A stretch of DNA of 37,404 nt from Candidatus Hydrogenedentota bacterium. Its GTDB lineage: Bacteria; Hydrogenedentota; Hydrogenedentia; Hydrogenedentales; SLHB01. The stretch is from contig JAIBAQ010000043.1 of the NCBI GenBank assembly GCA_019695095.1, positions 1-37,404 of the forward strand. Direction: 5' to 3'. A model generated the notes under the pieces. The model was not told the origin of the DNA, searched no databases, and saw only the letters and a program-made list of their open reading frames with translations. Each line of letters opens with the position of its first letter. Within the stretch, counting starts at the first letter, position 1. Of the stretch, positions 1-8,869 are shown piece by piece. Made by a program: the position numbers and the translations under genes.

Positions 1-46
1 TCCGTACGGAGAAGATCGGTTGCGGCGGACCCTCCTCCGAAATCGG

Positions 47-619
47 TTACGGCGCCATGGCGGACGCCACTTCGACTAAATGCAGCAACTCGCGAGCGAC
101 CACTTGCCTATCGCTGTCCGCTGCGTAAAGCGCAGAGACTTTGGCGCGCGCGGCAGCCACGTCGCCGCAGGCCTTCCCTCGCGAAATGAGCTCCCGGCAT
201 ACCGCCGGCATGGGTCCCCAGTTGCCGCACTCCACGAACTGGTCGTTCAGAAACACAAACTTGGGGATTGCCTCGCCGCCATTCGTGAGAAAACGGACGA
301 AGACTTCCTTGCTTTGCTCGCGCGCGACGAATCGCACGCGAAGCAACTCGCGCCCCTCCTCGGCCATTCGTTGAAGCACCGGAACATGGCGTACGACGTC
401 GCCGCACCAGTCCTCGGCAATCGCGACGACGTGCACGGGCCGGGGTAGCGCGCGCAACATGGCGATAACGCACGGTTCCAGCCGCTGCGCCTTGCGCAAT
501 TCTTCCATGGATGCCGCGTGGTCTTTGTTCTCCGCGCTCGCAATCCAAGCGGCGTAGTCCTTGCCCATTTCAAAAACACGCTTCCAGTCAATCAACGGCA
601 ACACAGGGGGTCGTGGCAT
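47..619 (-). CDS. thioredoxin-fold protein with a single-Cys active site
   Basis: A 190-residue protein of the thioredoxin superfamily, closest in look to the Thioredoxin_9 type. The active-site segment is EDWCGDV (Cys72 to Val75), so the usual CxxC is reduced to one cysteine. The cis-proline loop is visible as EAIPKFVFL. No signal peptide or membrane segment is seen, so it is probably cytoplasmic. The ATG at 619 was chosen over an upstream in-frame start because AAAGGAAAGG precedes it and it lies 17 bases beyond the pntB stop. The gene is therefore probably the last gene of the pnt operon. With one cysteine it is unlikely to be a normal dithiol reductase; a monothiol or bacilliredoxin-like role is possible but not shown. 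Confidence 0.8.
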   Translation of the reverse strand: MPRPPVLPLIDWKRVFEMGKDYAAWIASAENKDHAASMEELRKAQRLEPCVIAMLRALPRPVHVVAIAEDWCGDVVRHVPVLQRMAEEGRELLRVRFVAREQSKEVFVRFLTNGGEAIPKFVFLNDQFVECGNWGPMPAVCRELISRGKACGDVAAARAKVSALYAADSDRQVVARELLHLVEVASAMAP

Positions 620-635
620 GAGAAAGACCTTTCCT

Positions 636-2117
636 TTACGAGGCTTTGAATTCGGCGACCAACGCCTGAATGGTGGCCTTGGCGTCGCCAAAGATCATCC
701 GCGTATTCTCCTTGAAGAAGAGCGGATTGTCGATTCCAGCAAAACCAGACGCCATGGAACGCTTGAGCACGTAGACGGTTCTCGCATGGTCGACGTTGAT
801 GATTGGCATTCCGTAAATAGGGCTCGACTCATCGTCGCGCGCCGCGGGATTCACCACGTCGTTCGCGCCAATGACGATCGCGACGTCCACCGTGTTCATC
901 GTCGGATTGATGGCATCCATTTCCACGAGCTTCTCGTAGGGGACATTCGCCTCCGCGAGCAACACATTCATGTGACCGGGCATGCGCCCGGCGACCGGGT
1001 GAATGGCGTAACAGACTTCCGCGCCGTTCTTCTCGATCAACTCGCCCAACTCGCGGACGACGTGTTGCGCCTGAGCGACTGCCATGCCGTAGCCGGGGAC
1101 AAACACGACCGACCCCGCGGCTTCCAGTACATAGTACGCCTCCTCCGGAGACGCGGCTTTCGCCTCGCCGTGTGCGCCGCTCGGGCCACTACCGGCGGTC
1201 GCGCCGAATCCTCCGAACAACACGTTGGCGAAGGATCGGTTCATGGCCTTGCACATGATGATCGAGAGCACAATACCGCTGGCGCCAACCAGGGACCCCG
1301 CAACGATCAGCACAGGGTTGAGAATCACAAAGCCCGCTGCCGCGCCTGCCAGCCCCGAGTAGCTGTTCAGAAGGCAAATGACAACCGGCATATCCGCGCC
1401 GCCGATGGGGATCGTGATCAGAATTCCCAACAGCAGGGAAAGAACGATTGCGACGGCAAAGAGTGCATAGGTGACTTGTCCGCCCGGATGAACCGCGAAC
1501 GCCGCGCCTATGAGCAAAACGACAAGGATAATTCCGAGATTCACTACATGCTGGCCCTTGTACAGGATAGGCTTGCCGCCGATCACCCGCTCGGCCAGTT
1601 TGCAGTAGGCCACCATGCTCCCCGAGAACGTCACGCCCCCAATCAGAATGGTCAGAAAACACGCGAGCGCGGTGAACCATATCGGCGCGGGACCTTCGGG
1701 CGCTCCGCCCACCGTCCATACCGGAGCGTTGTGATGATACTCGGCCCATCCAACCAGCAGACTGGCCAGACCGCCGAAACCGTTGTACAGGCCGACGAAT
1801 TCCGGCATCGACGTCATTGGAACGCGCATTGCCGATACGGCGCCGAGAACTGAACCGATAACAATTCCCGCGGCAATCCACTCGTAGGTCATACCGGGCG
1901 TGGCGAGTGTCGCCAGGACCACGACAGTCATGCCGAGCGCGGAAATCAGGTTGCCTTTGCGCGCGGTTTCCACGCGGCCCATCCACTTCAGTCCCATGAC
2001 GAACGCAATGGATGCGACGATGTAGCTTGAATTGATGAGAATGGTCAACGCGCCAGACGGTTCGGACGCTGCCGGCACGCTCGCGGCGAGGGCGATAAGC
2101 GAATTCACGCTGCTCAC
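636..2117 (-). CDS. pntB: NAD(P) transhydrogenase subunit beta
   Basis: Beta subunit of the proton-translocating transhydrogenase, which uses the proton gradient to reduce NADP+ with NADH. The 493-residue protein has the expected two parts: an N-terminal half of about eight or nine hydrophobic helices (domain II) and a C-terminal NADP(H)-binding domain III starting near GYGMAVAQAQH, with the VAGRMPGHMNVLLAEA, IGANDVVNPAA and VYVLKRSMASGFAGI stretches typical of the family. It is slightly longer than E. coli PntB (462). The start is GTG, and GTGA overlaps the pntAB stop by four bases, indicating translational coupling. It acts in the inner membrane with PntAA and PntAB. Confidence 0.96.
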   Translation of the reverse strand: MSSVNSLIALAASVPAASEPSGALTILINSSYIVASIAFVMGLKWMGRVETARKGNLISALGMTVVVLATLATPGMTYEWIAAGIVIGSVLGAVSAMRVPMTSMPEFVGLYNGFGGLASLLVGWAEYHHNAPVWTVGGAPEGPAPIWFTALACFLTILIGGVTFSGSMVAYCKLAERVIGGKPILYKGQHVVNLGIILVVLLIGAAFAVHPGGQVTYALFAVAIVLSLLLGILITIPIGGADMPVVICLLNSYSGLAGAAAGFVILNPVLIVAGSLVGASGIVLSIIMCKAMNRSFANVLFGGFGATAGSGPSGAHGEAKAASPEEAYYVLEAAGSVVFVPGYGMAVAQAQHVVRELGELIEKNGAEVCYAIHPVAGRMPGHMNVLLAEANVPYEKLVEMDAINPTMNTVDVAIVIGANDVVNPAARDDESSPIYGMPIINVDHARTVYVLKRSMASGFAGIDNPLFFKENTRMIFGDAKATIQALVAEFKAS

Positions 2118-2413
2118 GACTGGCCCCCCTTTTCCTTGCTCTTGAACATCGCCAACATGCGATTCGTGACGACATAACCTCCCACCACATTGATCATGGC
2201 AAAGACGATGGCCACGAACCCCAGTATCGTTCCAAACCGGCTGTCGTGCAGCGTGCCTGCCGCCACCAATGCGCCGACAACGGTGATGCCCGAAATGGCG
2301 TTGGAACCCGACGTAAGTGGCGTATGCAACATCGAAGGGACCTTCGAGATGAGTTCCAGTCCCAGGAAGATCGCCAACACAAAGGTAAAGACCAGCAACA
2401 TCATTTCAACCAT
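2114..2413 (-). CDS. pntAB: NAD(P) transhydrogenase subunit alpha, membrane part
   Basis: A 99-residue hydrophobic protein with three or four predicted membrane helices. It corresponds to the C-terminal membrane part of E. coli PntA, encoded here as a separate gene as in Rhodospirillum rubrum. The order pntAA-pntAB-pntB supports the assignment strongly. AAAGGCGG lies just before the ATG. It completes the proton channel (domain II) with PntB. Confidence 0.93.
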   Translation of the reverse strand: MVEMMLLVFTFVLAIFLGLELISKVPSMLHTPLTSGSNAISGITVVGALVAAGTLHDSRFGTILGFVAIVFAMINVVGGYVVTNRMLAMFKSKEKGGQS

Positions 2414-2486
2414 ATTCGCCGCCTTTCGCCAGACCCGCGCGACATACGGGATGCCTCATCCCCTCGCGCGTTCGTACACCCCGGTG

Positions 2487-3626
2487 CTACTTGCTTCCCG
2501 CTCTAACCTTCTTCAGAGTCTCATTTACCACAGCGCCCTCGTGAGTCACGAGGCACCCCTGGATAATTTCATCGCTCATGCGAAGCGCAAACGTTTTGGC
2601 CTCCTTGTCCCAGAAGTCTTCGACGAGGCTTCCAAGATTCGCCGAGTACATTTGACTTGCATGCACCGCAACGCGGCTCTCTAGATTCGACAGACCGACC
2701 AGTCTAACCCCGTCGACGATGACTTCCTTGTCGAGTTCGATCCCTTCCACATTGCCGCCCGACTCTACCGCCAGATCCACGACGACGCTCCCCGGCTTCA
2801 TTTGCGATAGCATCTCGCGCGTCACGATGACAGGCGCCTTCTTTCCAAACAGTTTCGCTGTCGTAATCACGACGTCCGCTTGCGCGCACACCTTCGCCAT
2901 CGCATCGCGCTGCAACTGCTGCTGCTCCGGGGTCAGTTCTTTGGCGTAGCCGTCTTTCGTCTGGCCCGTTTCGCCCAAGTCCACTTTCACGAACTTGGCG
3001 CCCAACGAAAGCACTTGTTCTTCCACAACGGGACGCGTATCGAACGCATCCACACGCGCGCCAAGGCGCTTGGCCGTGGCGATTGCCTGCAAGCCCGCCA
3101 CGCCCGCGCCGATCACGAATACGCGCGAAGGTTTGATGGTGCCCGCGGGCGTCATCATCATGGGGAAGGCCTGACGAAGGCGTTCCGCGGCAATAATCAC
3201 CGCCACATACCCGACGAGATTGGCTTGCGAGCTTAGCGCGTCCATCTTCTGTGCGCGCGTCGTGCGCGGAATCATCTCCATACTGATCGCCGACACACCG
3301 GCCTCAACCATGGCATCGATCAGAGTAGATTCGTTGAAGGGGTCGAGAAAGCTAATGTGAATGGCGCCACGCTTCATGAGCCGCACTTCGTCGATGGAAG
3401 GCTTTCGGATGCGCGCCACGAGATCGGCCTCGGACAACGCCGACCGGTCCGCGAGAACGGTCGCGCCTGCCGCGCGATACGCGTCGTCGGTATGTCCGGT
3501 CCCCGAGCCGACGCCTTGCTCGACACATACCTCCGCGCCCAACTTGACGAGCCGCGCCACCGTTTCAGGAATGAGCGGCGCGCGTAATTCTCCGGCCGAC
3601 GTTTCTCGCGGGACAAATAAGCGCAT
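2487..3626 (-). CDS. pntAA: NAD(P) transhydrogenase subunit alpha, NAD-binding part
   Basis: Soluble NAD(H)-binding domain I of the proton-translocating transhydrogenase, 379 residues. The N-terminus MRLFVPRETSAGE and the RxPLIPETV segment are those of the alanine dehydrogenase/PntA N-terminal domain. The Rossmann motif GAGVAGLQAIATAKRLGA is followed by the mobile-loop region KDGYAKELTPEQQ and the conserved VVVDLAVESGGN. The ATG at 3626 is preferred to a GTG six bases upstream because the protein then begins as the family does and CGGGGG lies about seven bases before it. First gene of the pnt operon; 73 bases separate it from pntAB. Confidence 0.95.
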   Translation of the reverse strand: MRLFVPRETSAGELRAPLIPETVARLVKLGAEVCVEQGVGSGTGHTDDAYRAAGATVLADRSALSEADLVARIRKPSIDEVRLMKRGAIHISFLDPFNESTLIDAMVEAGVSAISMEMIPRTTRAQKMDALSSQANLVGYVAVIIAAERLRQAFPMMMTPAGTIKPSRVFVIGAGVAGLQAIATAKRLGARVDAFDTRPVVEEQVLSLGAKFVKVDLGETGQTKDGYAKELTPEQQQLQRDAMAKVCAQADVVITTAKLFGKKAPVIVTREMLSQMKPGSVVVDLAVESGGNVEGIELDKEVIVDGVRLVGLSNLESRVAVHASQMYSANLGSLVEDFWDKEAKTFALRMSDEIIQGCLVTHEGAVVNETLKKVRAGSK

Positions 3627-3986
3627 AGACACCCCCGGCGTTGCAGTCTACGTAATACACGGTCTGCTGCATCGGTCTGCGCAAGTGGAAAGCAAACGGT
3701 CCCGGCGCAATCGTACGCCGTACGCGAATAAACCCATTTCTTGCTGTCACCAATCCAGCCAGAGAATTATAACGGTATTGCGCCGCAAACGCTACGGGTC
3801 CCTATTCCTCACGATCGCTAAACAGTCAGTCCGCAATTTGAATCGGCGCGATTGAGCGTAGTGCATAACTTGCGGCCAAGGGAGCCGTGCCGCCTACTGG
3901 ATTTGTCCATCGGAGTTCATCGGTGGTTGAGTCACTCTACTCGCGGCTGTGCTGCGCCAGGCTGAGCGGGCGCCTTCCGGTGGAAC
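3627..3986. other. intergenic region between the kinase pair and the pnt operon
   Basis: No credible gene lies in these 360 bases. The side near 3771 carries a candidate promoter for the pnt operon. A small dyad, CGTACG-C-CGTACG, occupies 3712-3724 in the transcribed leader of pntAA. No U-run terminator is visible after the kinase gene that ends at 3987. Confidence 0.7.
3766..3794 (-). promoter_or_regulatory. candidate promoter of the pnt operon
   Basis: On the minus strand a perfect TATAAT is at 3766-3771. The hexamer 17 bases upstream (TAGCGT, 3789-3794) is a poor -35. The predicted leader before pntAA would be about 130 bases. The call rests on the -10 alone. Confidence 0.35.
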
Positions 3987-6185
3987 TTACAGCGACACGC
4001 GCGACAGATCGATCAGGACAGCCGTGGGCTCGGGACCGCCTGTTGACGACAAGGCCCAGTGTCCATCCGGGGATACGGAGCAGAACGGTTCTACTCCATT
4101 CTCGAAATGCGTGAGCTGAAGTTGCTTACCACTGCCGTCAAGGACTTCGAGCGAGAGCTGCGGCACACCCTTTCGATCCGGGCGCACACCTATGACCGTG
4201 TTATGCGCCGGTTGCCACGTCCCGGCCCGTCCCTCGCCAAGGTCCGCGATGGACTGACCTGATTCGGAATTGCGGACCACAAGATGCGGAGCACCATCGG
4301 GGCCATTTTCCGTGCTGACGAGGTACTGACCGTCGAAACGTACGGCGCCTTCGTTAAGACGCGCGCCGCAATCCACAATGACGCGCTCGGCTACCCCATT
4401 TGCGTCCTCAGTCGCGACGCAAATTGAGCCGCCCTTTTCAGCGCCACGCACGTAATAGACCTTCGAACCATCCGGGGTGTATTGCAGGTCACGGACAAGG
4501 CTGCCGCTGGGTTCCAGGGCATACTTCAAGCGAAGCACGCCGGTCTCCGAAAGGTCCAGGAAGACTACGCGACTACCTTGGACTGAATTCACAACTGCCA
4601 CGGCGGCCTGACCGTTCGGATGGATTACAAGGCCGGTTACATCTGCCAGGCCCGCGTCCGCGGGTAGCCAGGCAATTGGCGCCGATTCCTCGTGGTTCGC
4701 GAGGATGGAACACGAGACAAAATGGGGAGCGGTCCTATCTGCCGCCAAGACTCGCACGAGAAAGCGGCCCGTTAGCCGCGAGGCAGGGTCCGTGGAAGGT
4801 GAGCAGGCCGGCGCGTCGTATTGGGGCGAGGTTCTGTCGGCGAAAGGAAGGGGGGGGCTTCCAATGGAGGCTCGCCGTACTAGGGGTTCTAATCCACACA
4901 CGACGCGTCGGCCCATGCGTGGGGAATCGCTCGTTGAATTCAAGAAGACGGCCGCGGCCACCGGTTTACCGGTCCAGCCGAACCCGGCAATTCGATATTC
5001 GGGGAGGTGAAGCCGAACAAGGGTGGTTCCCGGTGTCTCCTCCGTGAAGGTACACAGAGGTTGAGAATTTGTCCACGCTTGGACTGCAATCGTGGAACTG
5101 TCCGATTGCGCGCCTCCGGCCGATACTTGATGAAAGGCGAACGCGCCGAGACCTGTGGCCATCACTATTCCCGCCAATGCCCACAGCATCTTGCGCGACA
5201 CCAGCCGCGCGAAGAGACCCTTGCGCGAGTGTGCTTGCCGGGAAGCAGACCGCACGCCCGTCGTAGGTGTCTTGAGCTCGTTCATCGATTCACGAAAGTC
5301 CGCAATTGCCTCCCGCATCGAACTCGCGTTGACTTCGAGGGGTTTGCCCGCGCGAATGCGCTCAATGGCTTCGCATACGACGTCGCCGCTTTGCGGTCTG
5401 TGCTGCGGATTGCGTTCCAGCATCCACGCGATCAGGCGCTCCACGTCTTCCGGGATGCTCGCCGCAAAGGAGCGCGCGCGCGTAGGGGGCTCGTGGATAA
5501 TCTGGTTGATAAGGCTGACCGATGTGACCCCTTCGTGAGGTAAGTGACCGGTCACCATCTGGAACAACACAACGCCCAGCGAATACAGATCGCTCATCGG
5601 CGTCAGTTCACCGTTGGCGCAACGCTCGGGCGACATGTAGTGGGGCGTGCCCAACCGCGACCCGTCTATCGTGAGACCGTCATCGATGGTCAGGATCTTC
5701 GCGATGCCAAAATCCGTGATATACGCCTTGCCCGCCGAAGTAACCAGCACGTTGGAGGGCTTGATGTCGCGATGAATGATGTGGGCGCGATGCGCGCAAG
5801 CCAACGCCGACGCGATTTGCGCCGTGATGTCGAGGGCCGTCATCCACGGAACTTGCTTCGCGCATTGCGTAACCGCGCAAAGAGGCGTCCCGTTGACGTA
5901 TTCCATCGCAATATACGGCACGCGGTCTTCGCTTCCGACCGCGTAGATTTGCACGATATTCGGATGGTCCAGACTGGCTGCGGCGCGCGCCTCGCGGCCA
6001 AACCGGGCCACGATCTGCGGTTGTGTCCGCAGGTCGTCGCGCAGCACCTTGATGGCCACTACCCGGTCAAGTGAAAGATCCAAGGCGCGGTACACAATAC
6101 CCATGCCGCCACGGCCTAGCTCCTCAAAGACTTCATACGTGCCGAGAACATGCCTCGCCGGAAGTGCGCCGCCGTGTTCACGCAT
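3987..6185 (-). CDS. membrane Ser/Thr protein kinase with C-terminal beta-propeller-like domain
   Basis: Hanks-type (PknB-like) kinase of 732 residues. Kinase domain about 17-275: glycine loop GRGGMG (24-29), ATP lysine Lys46 in VVAIKVL, catalytic Asp140 in HRDIKPSN, Asp158 in DFG, and GTPHYMSPE in the activation segment. All catalytic residues are present. One membrane helix follows at about 333-353. The rest is exported, with repeated units such as LVIHPNGQAAVAVV, LQYTPDGSKVYYV and CSVSPDGHWALSS that look like a TolB/WD40-type propeller, probably a sensor. The start overlaps the end of the upstream kinase gene by eight bases, so the two are co-transcribed. Confidence 0.92.
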   Translation of the reverse strand: MREHGGALPARHVLGTYEVFEELGRGGMGIVYRALDLSLDRVVAIKVLRDDLRTQPQIVARFGREARAAASLDHPNIVQIYAVGSEDRVPYIAMEYVNGTPLCAVTQCAKQVPWMTALDITAQIASALACAHRAHIIHRDIKPSNVLVTSAGKAYITDFGIAKILTIDDGLTIDGSRLGTPHYMSPERCANGELTPMSDLYSLGVVLFQMVTGHLPHEGVTSVSLINQIIHEPPTRARSFAASIPEDVERLIAWMLERNPQHRPQSGDVVCEAIERIRAGKPLEVNASSMREAIADFRESMNELKTPTTGVRSASRQAHSRKGLFARLVSRKMLWALAGIVMATGLGAFAFHQVSAGGAQSDSSTIAVQAWTNSQPLCTFTEETPGTTLVRLHLPEYRIAGFGWTGKPVAAAVFLNSTSDSPRMGRRVVCGLEPLVRRASIGSPPLPFADRTSPQYDAPACSPSTDPASRLTGRFLVRVLAADRTAPHFVSCSILANHEESAPIAWLPADAGLADVTGLVIHPNGQAAVAVVNSVQGSRVVFLDLSETGVLRLKYALEPSGSLVRDLQYTPDGSKVYYVRGAEKGGSICVATEDANGVAERVIVDCGARLNEGAVRFDGQYLVSTENGPDGAPHLVVRNSESGQSIADLGEGRAGTWQPAHNTVIGVRPDRKGVPQLSLEVLDGSGKQLQLTHFENGVEPFCSVSPDGHWALSSTGGPEPTAVLIDLSRVSL

Positions 6186-8193
6186 GCGATGACCCCTCGC
6201 TGCCGCTTAATGACGCGGTCTGAGCTGGTACCGAGTTTCCTGCCTCGTTCAAGCGCACGAAAGCCACGCTCGCCTGCGCGTGCTGATTCGTAAGCACGGC
6301 CACCCAATCGCCTGCGGGCGACACGGCCAGCCGGCTACCGACACCTTCCGGCATCTCGGTGACGCGTTGTCTCTGGCCGCCATCAACTGGCACACGCCAC
6401 AATTGCCGCTTTTCACTGCCCGCCGCGCTACAGACGAGCAAATGCGTTCCAGACGGATGCCAGGACGTCATGTCGATGAATCCGGTACCCAGACGGTTCC
6501 GTATTTCGCCCCGTTCGGTCTCGATAACGTAGATGTCAGGTTCTTCCGATCCCGTTTCGGACGGGAGCATGATCGCCGCCAGGCTACCGTCGGGACTGAA
6601 GGCAAACCGGTCACCGGTCAAGCCGACAGATAACAGGGTCCCCTTTGTTGTGTCCGAAGCGCGATCGATCAGCCAGAATTCATGATTTGTTTCAATGCGG
6701 ACGTAGCCGATGCGCGCCCCGTCGGGCGTATACCGCACGCTTCCGGGTGCCAGGCGCACCCCTTGAATCAGATGCCGCGCTTGCGGGTCGGCGTGGTCGA
6801 GACTCGCAACATCCAGTTCGACCAAAGATTGTGTCCCGTTCTCGGCATTCACAACGGCGCAATGTGTCACGCCATTCGGATGGTACGCACAGCTCGCCGC
6901 GATGGGTTGGCCCGGCGAAACCACGCTGCGGCAAATGCGCTCCTGCGGGTCAACCGCCAGTACTCCGGATACCCCATACGCCAGCGTGTCCGCCCGCCCG
7001 TCCGCGCGAATCTCCACCGCCAGTTTATCTGGCATCCAATTCACATCCGCGAAACGATAGCTGGACGCGGGAAGCCCGCCCACGAGCGGCGATTCTCCCT
7101 CAAAGACAAAGGCATCCAATACCGGTGCCTCGTGGGGCTGTTGTGCGGCTGGCATCAATCCGAAAACCAAGGCCGTCAGAACCGTCACTCCAACAGCAAC
7201 CACGGCCATTGCTTGCATAACACGCTTTGTGCCAGAAGGCCGTGCCTTCGGTTTGCCGGGTGCCGTTTGTGGCAATGGCGTAAGCAGTCGCAGCGCTGGC
7301 GCGTTTGTCTGTTCCTTGACGTACGCCGACAAGGCGTCGGGAATTACCGAACGGCCGCCGTTCTCCTGTTGAAGGCGTTCTATACTGGCAACCACCGCCT
7401 CCGCCGACGCCGGACGATTCTCGGGCGACTTCTCCAGCAGCAACGCCACCAGGCGCGCGACATCGTCCGGGACGTCCGCTCTGAGCCGATTCAGTCGCGC
7501 GGGTTCTTCCGTCGTGATTCTGTTGATTAGAGCGACGGGTGTGTCCGCCTGAAACGGCGGTTTGCCTGCCATCATCTGGTACATCACCACGCCCAACGAG
7601 AATAGGTCCGTCGCGCAGGTCAGCTTGATTCCGCGCAATTGCTCCGGCGACATGTACTGCGGCGTTCCCACAACCCCTTGCGTTTCATGGGTCGCAGCGT
7701 TGGCAATACCGAAATCCGTCAAACGGACGCGGCCGGAGCGATCCAGCAGAATGTTCGCCGGTTTTACATCGCGATGGATAATCCCTGCCCGGTGTGCGCA
7801 CCCCAACGCCTCCGCCACCTGCCCGCCGATGTAAAGGGCCGTCTGCCACGTGACCTGCCCCTTACGGCGCAAGAACCTCTCCAGGGTTTCACCCGCCACG
7901 TATTCCATGGCGATGAAGGGCGTACCTGCTTGTATTCCCGCAGCATATACCCGGACGATGTTCGGATGCCGCAGAGGGGCTGCTGCCTGTGCTTCTCTGT
8001 GAAAACTGCGCACCATGGCCGGGTTGCGCGCAAGGCTGCCCAGCAGCACTTTCAGGGCGACGGCCCGGTTCAACGCGGTGTCTCGGGCCAGGTATACGGC
8101 CCCCATAGCCCCGCGTCCAATCAAGGCTTGCACCTCATACCCGCCAAAAGCGGTCCCTAGTAGGGAAGCGTGCCCTGAGGACTGACCTACCAT
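6178..8193 (-). CDS. membrane Ser/Thr protein kinase with C-terminal beta-propeller-like domain
   Basis: Second Hanks-type kinase, 671 residues, a paralogue of the downstream one. Kinase domain about 19-275: GRGAMG (26-31), Lys48 in AVALKVL, Asp142 in HRDVKPAN, DFG with Asp160, and GTPQYMSPEQ. A membrane helix lies at about 325-347, and the exported C-terminus has propeller-like units (VRYTPDGARIGYV, FAFSPDGSLAAIM, LAVSPAGDWVAVL). A receptor kinase with an outside sensor and a cytoplasmic kinase is the likely topology. First gene of a two-gene operon behind a good sigma-70 promoter. Substrates are unknown; the two FHA-domain proteins encoded elsewhere in the window are candidates by domain logic only. 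Confidence 0.92.
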   Translation of the reverse strand: MVGQSSGHASLLGTAFGGYEVQALIGRGAMGAVYLARDTALNRAVALKVLLGSLARNPAMVRSFHREAQAAAPLRHPNIVRVYAAGIQAGTPFIAMEYVAGETLERFLRRKGQVTWQTALYIGGQVAEALGCAHRAGIIHRDVKPANILLDRSGRVRLTDFGIANAATHETQGVVGTPQYMSPEQLRGIKLTCATDLFSLGVVMYQMMAGKPPFQADTPVALINRITTEEPARLNRLRADVPDDVARLVALLLEKSPENRPASAEAVVASIERLQQENGGRSVIPDALSAYVKEQTNAPALRLLTPLPQTAPGKPKARPSGTKRVMQAMAVVAVGVTVLTALVFGLMPAAQQPHEAPVLDAFVFEGESPLVGGLPASSYRFADVNWMPDKLAVEIRADGRADTLAYGVSGVLAVDPQERICRSVVSPGQPIAASCAYHPNGVTHCAVVNAENGTQSLVELDVASLDHADPQARHLIQGVRLAPGSVRYTPDGARIGYVRIETNHEFWLIDRASDTTKGTLLSVGLTGDRFAFSPDGSLAAIMLPSETGSEEPDIYVIETERGEIRNRLGTGFIDMTSWHPSGTHLLVCSAAGSEKRQLWRVPVDGGQRQRVTEMPEGVGSRLAVSPAGDWVAVLTNQHAQASVAFVRLNEAGNSVPAQTASLSGSEGSSHA

Positions 8194-8247
8194 ATCTGGT
8201 GTGAACCCCGGTGCGTAGAGGGAGCCATCTTGTATGTAAACAATATA

Positions 8248-8267
8248 CCCTGCGTAATCTAGCAGGG
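8248..8267. promoter_or_regulatory. operator-like dyad over the kinase promoter
   Basis: CCCTGC (8248-8253) and GCAGGG (8262-8267) form a perfect 6-base inverted repeat whose 8-base centre holds the -10 hexamer. The position suits a repressor site; alternatively part of it could form a hairpin at the start of the transcript. No regulator gene is next to it. Confidence 0.4.
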
Positions 8268-8284
8268 AAACGCACTCTTGTCAA
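8256..8284 (-). promoter_or_regulatory. sigma-70 promoter of the kinase operon
   Basis: On the minus strand: TTGACA at 8279-8284 (perfect -35), a 17-base spacer, and TAGATT at 8256-8261. Transcription would start near 8249, giving a leader of about 56 bases before the kinase ATG at 8193. Confidence 0.7.
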
Positions 8285-8869
8285 GTATTTATCAATTCCC
8301 GCCCCCTGCCCCCTTCTCGCGCCCAAAAACCGCCCTCCGGGAGTGCAATGAACTTGTTGTGGCGGTGTCTCCCGACCCAGCTACTCTCCTCGACCGAACG
8401 GTCTCCAATTCCGCCGGCTGATTCCTTTTCCCGGGAGTGCAACGAACTTGCCCGTATAAGTAGAGGCAACAACGAGGACATGACTATGGTCACTCGAATT
8501 CGCGCTGACCTACCTCCGTCTCAATGGCGCCAATCAAGGAGCCCCGACCACTGACTCACACAGGCTACCCTTGAATCGTCACATTACACCCCGGCTGTAC
8601 GCCCCCTGCGCCTTGGCGGCTCTGCGCGAATTGTCCTCGTCTTTTCGGGACACCCCCTTGTACCGTCAAATCACACGAGGACACCCCCCAGCTAAAAGGG
8701 ACGCGGAGGGCGAACTTTCCAGTTCGCCTTCCACGAGGTTTGAGCGATGTCATCTTCAGTCTGGCGGCTATTGTCTACCTGAAGTGATCAGTTGCAGCGG
8801 CGCTCATTGCGCGCTAGACTGGCCCGCACAATCATCATTACTTACAGATGGTTCAGAGGGAGCTGGGGA
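8285..8869. repeat. gene-free region with short dispersed repeats
   Basis: No ORF here looks coding. Three kinds of repeat are visible. First, a 20-base direct repeat with one mismatch at 8337-8356 and 8431-8450 (CCGGGAGTGCAAYGAACTTG). Second, two GGACACCCCC boxes near 8650 and 8680. Third, the palindrome GGCGAACTTTCCAGTTCGCC at 8709-8728, which recurs near 20970. This looks like an accumulation of small dispersed elements. Confidence 0.55.
8792..8820 (+). promoter_or_regulatory. weak candidate promoter of the sugar-binding lipoprotein gene
   Basis: TTGCAG (8792-8797), a 17-base spacer and TAGACT (8815-8820), about 50 bases before the ATG at 8870. Both hexamers are only partial matches. Confidence 0.3.

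Noticed and set aside
561-1853. Long plus-strand frame of 430 codons opposite pntB
   Set aside because: It is the complement shadow of a clearly conserved transhydrogenase gene and has no recognisable motif.
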